A stretch of DNA of 64,000 bases, taken from contig CM055315.2 of the NCBI GenBank assembly GCA_029255685.2, forward strand, positions 57,073,181 to 57,137,180. The letters run 5' to 3'. Source of the DNA: Silene conica. Its lineage: Eukaryota > Streptophyta > Magnoliopsida > Caryophyllales > Caryophyllaceae. The notes under the pieces are model-generated. The model worked only from the letters and a program-made list of their open reading frames with translations, was not told the origin of the DNA and searched no databases. A program made the translations under genes and the position numbers. Position 1 is the stretch's first letter. Every line of letters begins with the position of its first letter. This document shows, in pieces, positions 1 to 10,100 of this stretch.

Positions 1-647
1 AACAGGGGGTTTCAGAACAGGGGTATGAATTTCGCTTTTGGTCTGTAATTGGTGGGCTGGTGTGTATGCTACAGAGGAAGCGAGACCAGAGGCTAACCAC
101 CCCTGGAACCAGCATGCGTCAGTGGTGACAATGGTGGTGTCCAGAGGTGGTGTTGAGTGAGAATCAGGGGGTGCAGGGGCGAGTTGCTGGAAATAATACG
201 TTGTGCGCGTACAGGCTACTTTAGGCGGTACGTGGTGGTTGCTAGGGCGGCTCTAGGTGGCATTTCGTGTGAGTTATAGGTTGGAAGTGGTGCAAGCGTG
301 ATGGAGGAACCCCTCATGGTGGTCGTTGGTGACTGTTGGTGGTGAAAATGAGTGGTTTAAGAGGAGTGCGCAAGTGTTCGATGAAATGTCTTTTAGTTAT
401 GGGGTGGTGAGTGAAAGGGGCGTGTGTGCACCTGTTTTGGGACGAGTGTGTGGGTTTGGTTGTTGACCGATGAGGGTGGTGGTTTGACCACCTAGGACCA
501 CTGTGGGTTGGGGTCGTCATCCATAGTGGAGTTGGGGTGGTTCAGGCGGTAATAGGGAAGTTACAGGTCGGTTTTGAGGGACTGTCAGGGGTGCGTGGTG
601 TCGGGGTTCTTACGTGATTGCTGGTGGCTGTTTTGGTGATGTATGTA
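1..647. other. Unassigned G/T-rich stretch
   Basis: This stretch is rich in GGTGGT-type triplets on the + strand. The short open frames in it have biased, repetitive translations and no recognisable domain. It could be non-coding transposon or LTR sequence from an element that starts left of the window. No gene is supported. Confidence 0.4.
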
Positions 648-860
648 TCACGTGTTATTGTTGCTATTATTATATGTTATGAATGTTATTATTATTATTA
701 TTATTATTTTATTGGTGTTGTTATTGTTGTTGCTTTGTAAACAACATATTATTATTATTAGTATTATGTTTATTATTATTAGTATTACATTATGATTATA
801 TGTTATTATTATTGTTAATATTGTTATATTGTTATTATTAGTAAATTGCATGTTTATTAA
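648..860. repeat. Degenerate ATT-rich microsatellite
   Basis: Many imperfect ATT/ATTATT units are broken by GTT and GTA variants. The minus-strand open frame here (an Asn/Ile-rich peptide) is a by-product of the repeat. The following 450 bases (861-1310) are AT-rich and include a weak imperfect duplication (around 1075-1125 and 1230-1280). No gene is seen there. Confidence 0.75.
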
Positions 861-1310
861 TATTGGTAGTTGATACTCGTGTTTTAATTATTAAAATTGT
901 TAAGAGGATTTTATTATAACAAGGATGTGAAGGTTATCAATAGTTCGGTTATATTTTCTATGTTCGTTTGTTTAATTGAAGTCAGTTATAAGTGTAATAA
1001 GGTCGGGTTGGTTAAGTTAATTGAAGTAGTCATGTTTAATACGGTCTCGTTATGCGTAATATATATTATTTAAATTGTTAAATTGAATAATTGATATATT
1101 ATAATTGCTTACATAATTATATTAGTTTGTTTGTTTTTATCTTGAGACGACATTTTAAATATCGACTAATTGTTGATTAGTGTAGTTACGGTTGATATAG
1201 TTCGCTATGCTTGATGTATTAATTAACTAATTGTATTGATTGGTTGTTATATTATACCTTGCTTACGTAGTTGTATTAGTTAGTAATTATTCATATTATA
1301 TTTGTTAGGT

Positions 1311-2879
1311 GACGGTTCAGTAACAAATCTAAATAGTTGACTGATCGATCACAAATACGAGAATATAAGGATAACTCGTAGGGCAATTCGTGACGACACA
1401 ATGGAGTCCTAAATGTTACTGAACATTCGGTGTCAGGTCATAGATAGGACGTCCATAGTGTTCCTAGAGTCGATTCTTTTGACCATCAACTGTTTCTTGA
1501 GATAAAGGGCAGTTTTGGGTGACTTTGAGTTCTTTCTCACTAGTCGACCTTAACTAGGGCTAAGCAATTTTTTTTTGGGTCATTTAATACTGCGCTTCTA
1601 TCTGCAAGTTTCGAGTTGAGGAAAATATCCACCCCTTATCAGGTTTTAATATCTCTCAGGGCCACTCGACGAATAGTAACTGAAATGCATGGCCATGCTT
1701 GAATAATAATTCGTTTATCAGTTGAGTTACTCTCTAGTCAGGAAAACCACTCTTGATACAGATTGCTTGTAAAATACGACCTTTGTAAATGCAGATTTTA
1801 AAATTGTTTTACATTAAGTGGGAGAAATTTAATTGGATATGAGAATCGGTTATCGCACATACACTTGTACGGACAAGCGAGAGATTGTTGGAGCTAATGT
1901 CTTCCACAGTTAGGGCGACAACACAAATTAATCTCTTAAAGGATCACGGGGTATACTTTGTATTTTAGCCAGTTGATTCACGTTTATCAATAACGATTGA
2001 CTTGCTAGAAGTTTGACGTTATTGTCATACAGATGGCGGTAATCAACCGGTCCCTAAGAGTCACACCTAAAGGATGTAATCTGAGAGATATGATTAGATG
2101 AAAATGTAATCATATTGATACCTTATACGACTAAACGGTTAGTCAATGTAATGATGATGCGATTATTTAATACTGATTAAATAATATTAGTTGAGACGAA
2201 TTAAAATGTTAATTCATAATTAAATATAAAATGTTATATTTAATTAATGTCTGTAATGAAATTATTTAATAAAGATTAAATGATTTAGTTAAATATAAAC
2301 GGCTATATTTAATTAGTAAATTATAAATATACGATATTTATAAGATAAAACATTACACACAAGAGAGCAGTGTAACTGATTTTATACAGATAAAATTTCG
2401 GTCCACTGGAGGATTTTCGGCCAGATGGAGTTTGTTACAGATTCTAGTGGTAGTAAAGGTAGACTCAAATATGGATTTGAGAAATCCTATCTAAACTCTG
2501 GAAGGTGGTTAAGAATAAGTGTTATTCTAAAACCAAAATACACCGTCTATTAGTAGTACCTCACGGCACAGACTGAAGGGCACGAGTTCCCAAATTCACG
2601 CCCTCCCTCTCTCTAGCTTTCATCTTACAAAAAAATAGAGGTAATTTTTTGCAGTTTCTATCTCAAGAAAGGGTATTTGTCGGAGCATCTTGGGGGCAAT
2701 AATTAGGAGGCTATCTATTTTGATATATGATCTTAGGCCTATTGCAATGACCAAAGGTTAATTCTTGTTTCAATCCTTGTATCTCATATTTCGTTTATGA
2801 CTGTAAATCATATATTATAATTTTGTTATAATCCTGCATATAACGTATTAGGACTTATACAGATATTTTTCCTCAGACA
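1311..2879 (+). mobile_element. Truncated Copia 3' end: 3' UTR plus 3' LTR
   Basis: Positions 1311-1885 match, base for base over long runs, the non-coding region downstream of pol in the complete Copia C element (reverse complement of about 44350-44960). That region includes a polypurine stretch GTGGGAG and a second purine tract just before the LTR. The LTR runs 1886-2879 (about 994 bp), begins TGTTGGAG and ends CAGACA. Gag and pol are absent, so the element is 5'-truncated or lies partly outside the window. The right LTR end abuts the zinc-knuckle part of a minus-strand gag, which suggests this element inserted into that gag. Confidence 0.75.
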
Positions 2880-3712
2880 ATAATGAAGGGTATGTCCTTG
2901 ATGAGAACACCATTGACACTTACCCTTAAAGGGTGTCTTCGGGGCTTGGACAGGGGTAGTAGTAGGTTGGTTAGTGAAACAATTTGAGGCCACAGGTGCG
3001 GAGTGAGAGTTATGGCAAGCCAAAGTAGAATGGGCAACGGCTAGGAAGGACACAACAGGGGCAGGGGTGGTTTGGGCTAGGGTAAGTTCACGGTTGAGGA
3101 GTTTTTCGAGGAGAGCGGGGAAGGTAATGGGTCGGTCACGGGCATTAATCGCATCAATGACGGGTTGATAGAAATTATCCAACCCATCAATGACTTGATC
3201 AGTGACATCCTCATCGGGCACGATAGTACCAAGAAGGGCTAACTCGTCAACTGTGGTTTTGCTTTTCGTCATATATTCGGAAATGGAAGAGGAACCTTTT
3301 GCTGATATGTTTGCATTTGTGTTTAAGTTGTTTGATGTGGCCACGAGATGGGAGAGCATAAGAGGGCTCGAGAATTGCCCATGCTTCACGGGTCGTGATT
3401 GTTCGGTTAAGGAGAGGGCTAAGGCACGAGGTGATGGTACTTGCCAAGGCACTGAAGAGCAGTTTGTCTTGCCGAAACCAAGTGTTGTAGGCTTGATTAG
3501 GGGACTCGGTTTTATTAGCATTGGTAATTGTTTTGAAAGGCAGGTGCACTTCCATCAATAAAGGTCGAGAGGCCATAACCATGAAAGAGGGAGTGTAGTT
3601 GTAATCGCCATTGACGATAGTTAGAGTCATCGAACTTTGTGACAGAGTGCACGTTGAGTAGGACGAGAGGTTTAAGAGGTTCATCCGGGTTTGGGAGGGT
3701 GGCAGACGACAT
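2880..3712 (-). pseudogene. Copia gag fragment, frameshifted
   Basis: Read on the minus strand, this starts at an ATG (3712) and continues through three reading frames with breaks near 3520 and 3280. The N-terminal part has the Copia gag signature (KFDDSNYRQWRLQL, then a WFRQDKLLFSAL-type segment). The middle resembles the UBN2 gag domain (VTDQVIDGLDNFYQPVIDAI). The C-terminal end holds most of a CX2CX4HX4C zinc knuckle (CQWCSHQGH) and is cut exactly where the neighbouring LTR (ending 2879) begins. A primer-site-like TGGTATCAG and a 195-bp LTR lie just upstream at 3770-3976. This is a dead capsid gene with no protease or pol. The short LTR suggests an Ale-type lineage, which is inference only. 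Confidence 0.8.
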
Positions 3713-3781
3713 GGAGGAAGGGGGGTTGTTTAGGGTTTTAAGAGATATGGAGATCAGGAAGGAACGTTTCTCCTGATACCA

Positions 3782-3976
3782 TGTAAGATAAAGAATTTGT
3801 ATTTATTGATAATTATCTACAAGAGATACATGATTTGCTATTTATATTAATTACACAAGATATTATAAACCTAAATACAATGAATACTAGGAATAAGAAG
3901 AGGTAAAATGGGTAATTAACATGTACATAATAATGAAAGGAGTGATGACATGATGGGTTCTTATTGATCCTTAACA
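3782..3976 (-). repeat. 195-bp LTR of the minus-strand Copia fragment
   Basis: The LTR is bounded by TGTAAGATAAAG on the left (+ strand) and ATCCTTAACA on the right, so on its own strand it reads TG...CA. The sequence next to it on the low side reads TGGTATCAG on the minus strand, which resembles an initiator-Met primer site followed by the gag start. This marks it as the 5' LTR. The 3' LTR was not found. Confidence 0.7.
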
Positions 3977-4159
3977 ATTACTATAAGGTAGTAGATGTTA
4001 GAAAATTATTTTGTAAAATTCAATTTTCCCATCTATATAACCGAGAAGAGATGTACAAATTTTGAATGAATTCCCAAAACGTAAAACTAAGATTGAGATG
4101 ACGAAATGTGAACTAACACCGTTGTCACTCTAATCTTATTCACACGTGATTCTGATATA

Positions 4160-4415
4160 CTCCCTCCATTCAAATCCACTATGTAGGTTTGTTTTATCAA
4201 GTTTGTCAACGCACGTTTTATGTGCTAAATATTTTTAGCTACGTATTTGCAAAAATTATAAAAGATGTATTTTCAATGTATTCGTGAAGACGAATCAAAC
4301 AAGATTACACATGAATATATTTTCTCTTACGTATTAGGAGAAAATTGAAATTGAACGTTCACTTGTAAATAATGTACAAAATAGAAACCTACAAAGTGTA
4401 TTTGAATGCAGGAAG
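4160..4415. mobile_element. Stowaway-type MITE
   Basis: The terminal repeats read CTCCCTCCATTCAAAT on the left and the inverse with one or two changes on the right. TA dinucleotides flank both ends, as expected for Tc1/mariner-type (Stowaway) insertion. It is AT-rich and non-coding. The interval 3977-4159 before it holds nothing recognisable. Confidence 0.75.
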
Positions 4416-4771
4416 TATAGCTTATAATGCTGAAGTATTATCTATTATCTATCCCTAAAAATAAGAGTATCTGTTAAGAATTATAAGAGAGAATTGCATA
4501 AGATAATTGTATTATTGAATAGTTGGTTGTCTTACATTGAGATATGGCTTGGTATTTATAATACTTAGCATCTTAATAAACCCTATTATAGATAACTCTA
4601 ATGATAGACGGGCCTAGTAGGCCCAATCTCCTAATACCCCCGCAATCGTAAAGGCAGTATGTAAGACGAACTTTACGATTGGAGAAAAAACAAAAGAAAA
4701 AACATAAGAAATACAAGGAAAACCCTAAATAAAAAGAAAATCAAAATCTTCGTCTCTTCTTCGTCTTCATT

Positions 4772-5083
4772 TACATCTTCATCTCCGCAAGGTAGGTAAG
4801 ATAAACGAGTATTAAGACTCGCGAGAAAGGCTCCGAACAAGAACGTTAATTTTTTCGGACTTGTCGGAAGAATGAGTTAATTTGCAGGAACTCTATCGAA
4901 CCTGACAAATATCAATAAGACGGAAATTATCCGTTCATCTCCGCAAGGTAGGTAAGATAAACGAGTATTAAGACTCGCGAGAAAGGCTCCGAACAATAAC
5001 GTTAATCGGAAGAATGAGTTAATTTGCAGGAACTCTATCGAACCTGACAAATATCAATAAGACGGAAATTATCCGTTAAAATT
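4772..5083. repeat. Tandem duplication of about 150 bp inside the small LTR element
   Basis: The segment starting CATCTCCGCAAGGTAGG at about 4780 and ending with AAATTATCCGTT near 4935 is repeated at once from about 4937 to 5079. The second copy lacks a short stretch after AACGTTAAT. Both copies are non-coding. Confidence 0.8.
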
Positions 5084-5608
5084 TCAAGATCTGGAGAACG
5101 TTAATTTTTTTCGGACTCCAAATTTAATTTAAAAACCACCTTAGATGGAGAAGAAATAAATAATCAAGATTCAAAATAGAGAAAATTATATTTCCTTGTT
5201 TTAATTGGTTAAAAATGGAAAAAAAAAAAAAATCATAATATATGGTCAACCCTTTATGGCAAATAAAGAATAATTGCTACTAACAATCTGTTAGTAATAA
5301 TATTCCATTGGTTTCCATGAATCGATCATCGACCAAGATTCAAAACATAATTATTATTATTTTTTTTTGGAGAATTAGAAAGAAAGACTATTACGATATT
5401 GGAAATCCCACCGGTGAGCGTTATTGATTATCGCCCACCGGCAAGAAAGCGGAAGCGATTTTAGAGTCCTCAAGAAAGAGGCTCTGATACCATGTTAAGA
5501 ATTATAAGAGAGAATTGCATAAGATAATTGTATTATTGAATAGTTGGTTGTCTTACATTCAGATATGGCTTGGTATTTATAATAACTAGCACCTTAATAA
5601 ACTCTATA

Positions 5609-6572
5609 ATACATCCATTGCCATTATAAAATTTCATTTTTTCTATTATTACCATTATAGAATTTTTTTTTTCTATTAGTGCCCCTCCAAAATTGTTTTA
5701 CTTCCCTCAATGCCATTTTATATCTGTTTTACCTGCAGTAGAAGGTTACCAAACATTATTAGACTTAATTAACTTCAGCAAGTCTTATTTGCGACAGTAT
5801 ATCAGTCACAAGTTTGCTACGGGTCAAATACTACTCACGTAGGTAGATAAGACCATGATTAATACTTAACCCGTCGCAAACTTGCGACGGATATGCCCCT
5901 AATGATATTAAACACCCCTAATAAATCAACATAAATTCTCATTGGAGATGGATACTATTCGTCACAAGCTGAAAACGAAAAGTGTTCCTCCCACAAAATG
6001 TAAGTCGGATGATCCATGAAATGTTCCATTTAGCCACACTTGTTCTCCCACTCGCATGGTTGTGAGAGAGATATTATCCGTCTACAGATGATCCATGAAA
6101 TGTTCCATTTAACCCCACTTGTTCTCCCACTCTCATGGTTGTGAGAGGGATATTATCCGTCTTTAGTTTGTAACGGATAATATTCGTCTTCAGCAAGACT
6201 CTTTAATGAATCAATTGTTTCCTGGAGATTTTTGCGTACAATAATAAACAAGCCCCTAACTTGCGTCAATCGCTTTTCAATTCCTAAATCAATTGATTTG
6301 TGACGGGCATATCCGACGCAAGTTTGCTACATGTCAAGTATTAATCATGGTCTTATCTACCTACGTGAGTAGTATTTGACCCGTCGCAAACTTGTGACGG
6401 ATATATGCGTTAATTAAGTCTAATAATGATTGGTAACCTTCTATTGCAGGTAAAACAGATATGAAATGGCACTGAGGGAAGTAAAACAAATTTTAGAGGG
6501 ACACTAATAGAAAAAAAATTATATAATGGCAATAATAGAAAAAATGAAATTTTATAATGACAATGGATGTAT
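5609..6572. mobile_element. Long-inverted-repeat DNA transposon (foldback/MITE)
   Basis: The ends read ATACATCCATTGCCATTAT and its near-perfect inverse. Inverted homology continues for about 280 bp on each side (5609-5895 against about 6290-6572). The element sits inside the 5' LTR of the small LTR element; a flanking AACTCTA is found on both sides and may be an imperfect target duplication. The arms include the GACGGGT-family hairpin seen elsewhere in this window, and the centre (6010-6167) has a 79-bp tandem duplication. No transposase is present. A Mutator-like origin is possible but unproven. Confidence 0.8.
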
Positions 6573-6976
6573 TTAACTCTAGATAACTCTAATGATAAAC
6601 GGGCCTAGTAGGCTCTCCTAATAGTATCAATAACAATGGATGAGTTTTTCTCCCTCTTTCTCTCATCTCTATATCTCTATTTATTTTTTTTCCCAATTAT
6701 TTCCAATTACAATGGATAATATTTTCTTCATAATTCTCTTCATTACGAGATCCATTTTCTTTCTACTTAATTTTTTATCTATCTACCCCACTCATAATCC
6801 GGAAAAGCCCCTTCCCTTTTTCTCCATGTTTCTCAGGATCCATGGATATTGATGCACTAAGCAATCTGAATAGAGTAGAGAAGCCGGAATGAAGTGTTTA
6901 ACCGTTGGTAGGACCCCGCTAGTATAAAATACAATTAAATTAGAATGTGACCTTATTTAACTTACTTTTGGTCCAT

Positions 6977-6984
6977 TATAAAAG
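6977..6984 (+). promoter_or_regulatory. Candidate TATA box of the beta-expansin gene
   Basis: TATAAAAG lies 137 bp before the start codon at 7121, giving a leader of roughly 110 nt. Another TATAAAAT lies about 55 bp further upstream. The small LTR element ends only about 350 bp before this box, so the proximal promoter is short. Confidence 0.5.
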
Positions 6985-7120
6985 TAGATAGGTAGCACTA
7001 GCATTGAGCAGTCTGAAAAACAGAAGAAACCAACATTTGCTTTATTTTAGGAGCGAGAAAGACCAAGTGTCGGTAGATTTCTGTTTCAAGCTCAGTTCCT
7101 CATATTCTATTTTACCCATA

Positions 7121-10100
7121 ATGTTGAATTTAATAGGGGCATTGTTGGTATTATTTTGGGTTGGGATGGTTTGTGGACACCCCTTGGTTCATAGTGTGAC
7201 TCATACACAGTGGAAACCCGCAAGCGCTACCTGGTATGGTGAAGCCAACGGTGATGGCAGTGACGGTATTGTTTCCGAATTTTAAGCACTTAAAATGTTT
7301 AATTATGAGTTAATAATGAGTTTGATTTTGAATGGCATTGTAGTGGAAAGAGGAAATAGAATAATCCAATGATAGTGGTTAATGAAGTAATGCAGGAGGC
7401 GCATGCGGGTACGCAAACTTGGTTGATGTGAAACCGTTTAAGGCCCGTGTAGGAGCAGTGAGTCCAATTCTTTTCAAGAATGGAGAAGGATGTGGTGCAT
7501 GTTACAAGGTCAAGTGTCTAGACAATGATATTTGTTCTAGAAGAGCCGTTACTGTTATTATCACCGACGAATGTCCCGGAGGATATTGCTCTGGTGGAAA
7601 TACCCATTTTGACCTCAGCGGTGCTGCTTTTGGTCGCTTGGCCGTCACCGGTGAAGGTTCCCAGCTTAGAAACCGTGGCCTTATTAACGTCATTTACCGA
7701 AAGTCAGTTTCTATCTTTAATCCTCTTTTTTTATTCCATTTCTTTTGATGTTGTCGTTACTTTGTTTGTTAATGTGAATGTGATAACGGTTTTAGGAGTA
7801 AGGTCATGATTGACGACGTCCAAATAGCCTTAGGGACTTGGGCTCTTCTATATTACTCTATTCACATCCAAGTGGGCGAAAGTAGTAAATTGCCCCCATA
7901 TGTTTGATGTTATGTGCAATTTGCCTCCATAAGTTTCAACATGTGCAAATTAGTCCTATATGTTTCAGTTTATGTGCAAATCAACCCAACTCTAATTTTG
8001 TGACATATTTATGTACGGAAACATACCAACATAATGATTAAAATATAATAAAATAAAAATAAAATCATTAATGTAATAAAATCTCACCTAATTTAGTCAC
8101 CTCATACTGATGTAGCTCAATTTTTCTATCTAACTCTATTTTTTAGACCATCCCCAAGCAAGGTCATGAGGGTGGTCATGACCTTGTTTGGTCATGGTTA
8201 GTGGGATAATTAAGCAAACTAATTGGTGACCATTTTGCTAATTTGTGACCATATGATCAACCAAGGTCAATTTGTGACCATTGTTGAACATTTGTGACCA
8301 TATTTGTGACCACCATGTGGACAATTTTAATTGGTTCAAGAATAAAATAATAATAAAATGATTGGTAAAAGAGATATTTTGGTGGGTAGAAAATGTGATA
8401 AATGATTGGAAATGTTGGAAAGTGGAAAAATGATTGGGTAGATGACCTAAATCGTGACCTCTTCTGCTTGGGAGTATGAAAGTAGGTCAAGGTAAATAAG
8501 GTGAGATTAAGAGTAAAATCGGGTCGCAACCTAATTATCGCGACCACTGCTTGGGGATGGTCTTACTCTCTCTTCCTCAAAAACTCGAGCATGTACCATG
8601 ATAATTCAACATTCATCTATTGTTACTAGTTAGTCTTTTTTATTTTATTTTATTTTCTTTTGCATAAAATTAATTATGTAATTATTTGTTAGTTCTTCAT
8701 AGTTCTTCAAACTAAGTATTCGGGGATTAAAATAGTTCAACAAAAATCACAAAAAGTAATTGTGGGAGAAATACATGAGAAGAAAAAAAGTAAAAAAGCT
8801 CACTGCGGTATGATGAATGAAATTTTTTTTGTCGTTTAATTTTCCAGGTTAAAGATTTTATTTTATTTTATTTTATTATATTTTTCATTTATGTTGGTAT
8901 GTTTCCGTGCGTAAATATGTCAAAAAATTAGAATTGCGTTGATTTGCACATAAACTGAAACATATGGGACTAATTTGCACATGTTGAAACTTATGGGGGC
9001 AAATTACACATAACATCAAACGTATGGGGGCAATTTGCTAACGCACGCCACGTTTTTTAACGCACGTTTTACATGTTTAGTACTTCCTCCGTTCATATCA
9101 AAAGCGCATATATGCTTTTTGCACAAATATTAAGAAAGATATTAAAAAACTATTAAAGGTACATTTGGAAGTGTGTAAGATGTTTTTTTATTAATTTAAA
9201 TGTGTGATGGTGGATGATAGGTGGGCCATGGAGTGACATTTTATGTAAATAGATGGTTTCCATAAGGGTAGTTTAGTCATTTTGTTTTCTTTTTTAGGAA
9301 AGTGGTAGAGTGAATATGAATGGATGAAAAAAGAATATATGTAGGTTGGATATGAATGGAGGAAGTATTTTATATATTTTTCCAAATAAGATGAATAAAA
9401 CTATAAAAATTATATATTTTCAATACATTCGTAAAGACGAATAAAAACAAGATCCAATATAAATATATTTTCTCTTATATAACAAGAGAAAATTGAAATA
9501 AAATGTTAACTTGTAAATAGTCTAAGGGTAACATTATTGGTCAGACCGGCCAAAGTCTTAAGACTCTGACACGTCAGCTTTCCACTAACTTTTATTATTT
9601 CTTTATTGTTCAGACTCACCTCAGACCCACTTCAGACTTTATACATTATCCGTCAGACCCACCTCAAACTTTACTTTTTTTACATTACCTTTTTTTTTAC
9701 AAAAAGAAATGACACTTGGCAACCATTCATTGGATAATTTCAATAAAAAGTGGGGTCAAGACTCACCCAAAGTCTTAAGTTGAGTCTTGAATATCCAAGA
9801 CTCAACTTAAGACTTTGTTAAAATTTTGGTAGATTATTGGTAGTTTTGGATGAGTCTTGTCTTAAGACTTGCTAAAGTCTTGTCTCAAGACTACCAATAA
9901 TCTTACCCTAAAAGTATCGTTTGGAGAAAAAATAGAGTGAGTATTTTCTTGAACCACTAGCAAGCGTGATTTTGGGAAGTTGTGCTTAGTTTGTGAGTTC
10001 TCATGGCTCTTTTTGACTGTACCGTTTTGTGGGTCCTTTTTAAGTGACCCTGATTTTGAGTATTTAATTAGTCCATAACTCAACACGTATAAGACCCTTT

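Larger units (their letters stand above)
4472..6623 (-). mobile_element. Small non-coding LTR retrotransposon (TRIM-like), with an inserted inverted-repeat element
   Basis: Two LTRs of about 165 bp bracket an 856-bp internal region: 4472-4636 and 5493-6623, the second enlarged by a 964-bp insertion. The target duplication GTATC lies at 4467-4471 and 6624-6628. The primer site is on the minus strand directly against the 5' LTR (TGGTATCAGAGC, 5481-5492), and a GCGGGGG purine tract abuts the other LTR at 4637-4643. On the element's strand the LTR begins TA rather than TG and ends CA. There is no gag or pol. The internal part contains a tandem duplication of about 150 bp. It resembles a TRIM or a small non-autonomous derivative mobilised in trans. 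Confidence 0.85.

Noticed and set aside
314..520. 68-residue minus-strand frame
   Set aside because: His/Thr/Pro-rich translation of GGTGGT-type sequence, without domain or support.
648..851. Asn/Ile-rich 67-residue minus-strand frame
   Set aside because: It is a translation of the ATT repeat and has no non-repeat content.
7419..7748. Stand-alone truncated expansin or expansin pseudogene
   Set aside because: Exons 3 and 4 were found at 11703 and 14453 with matching phases, so the gene is complete.
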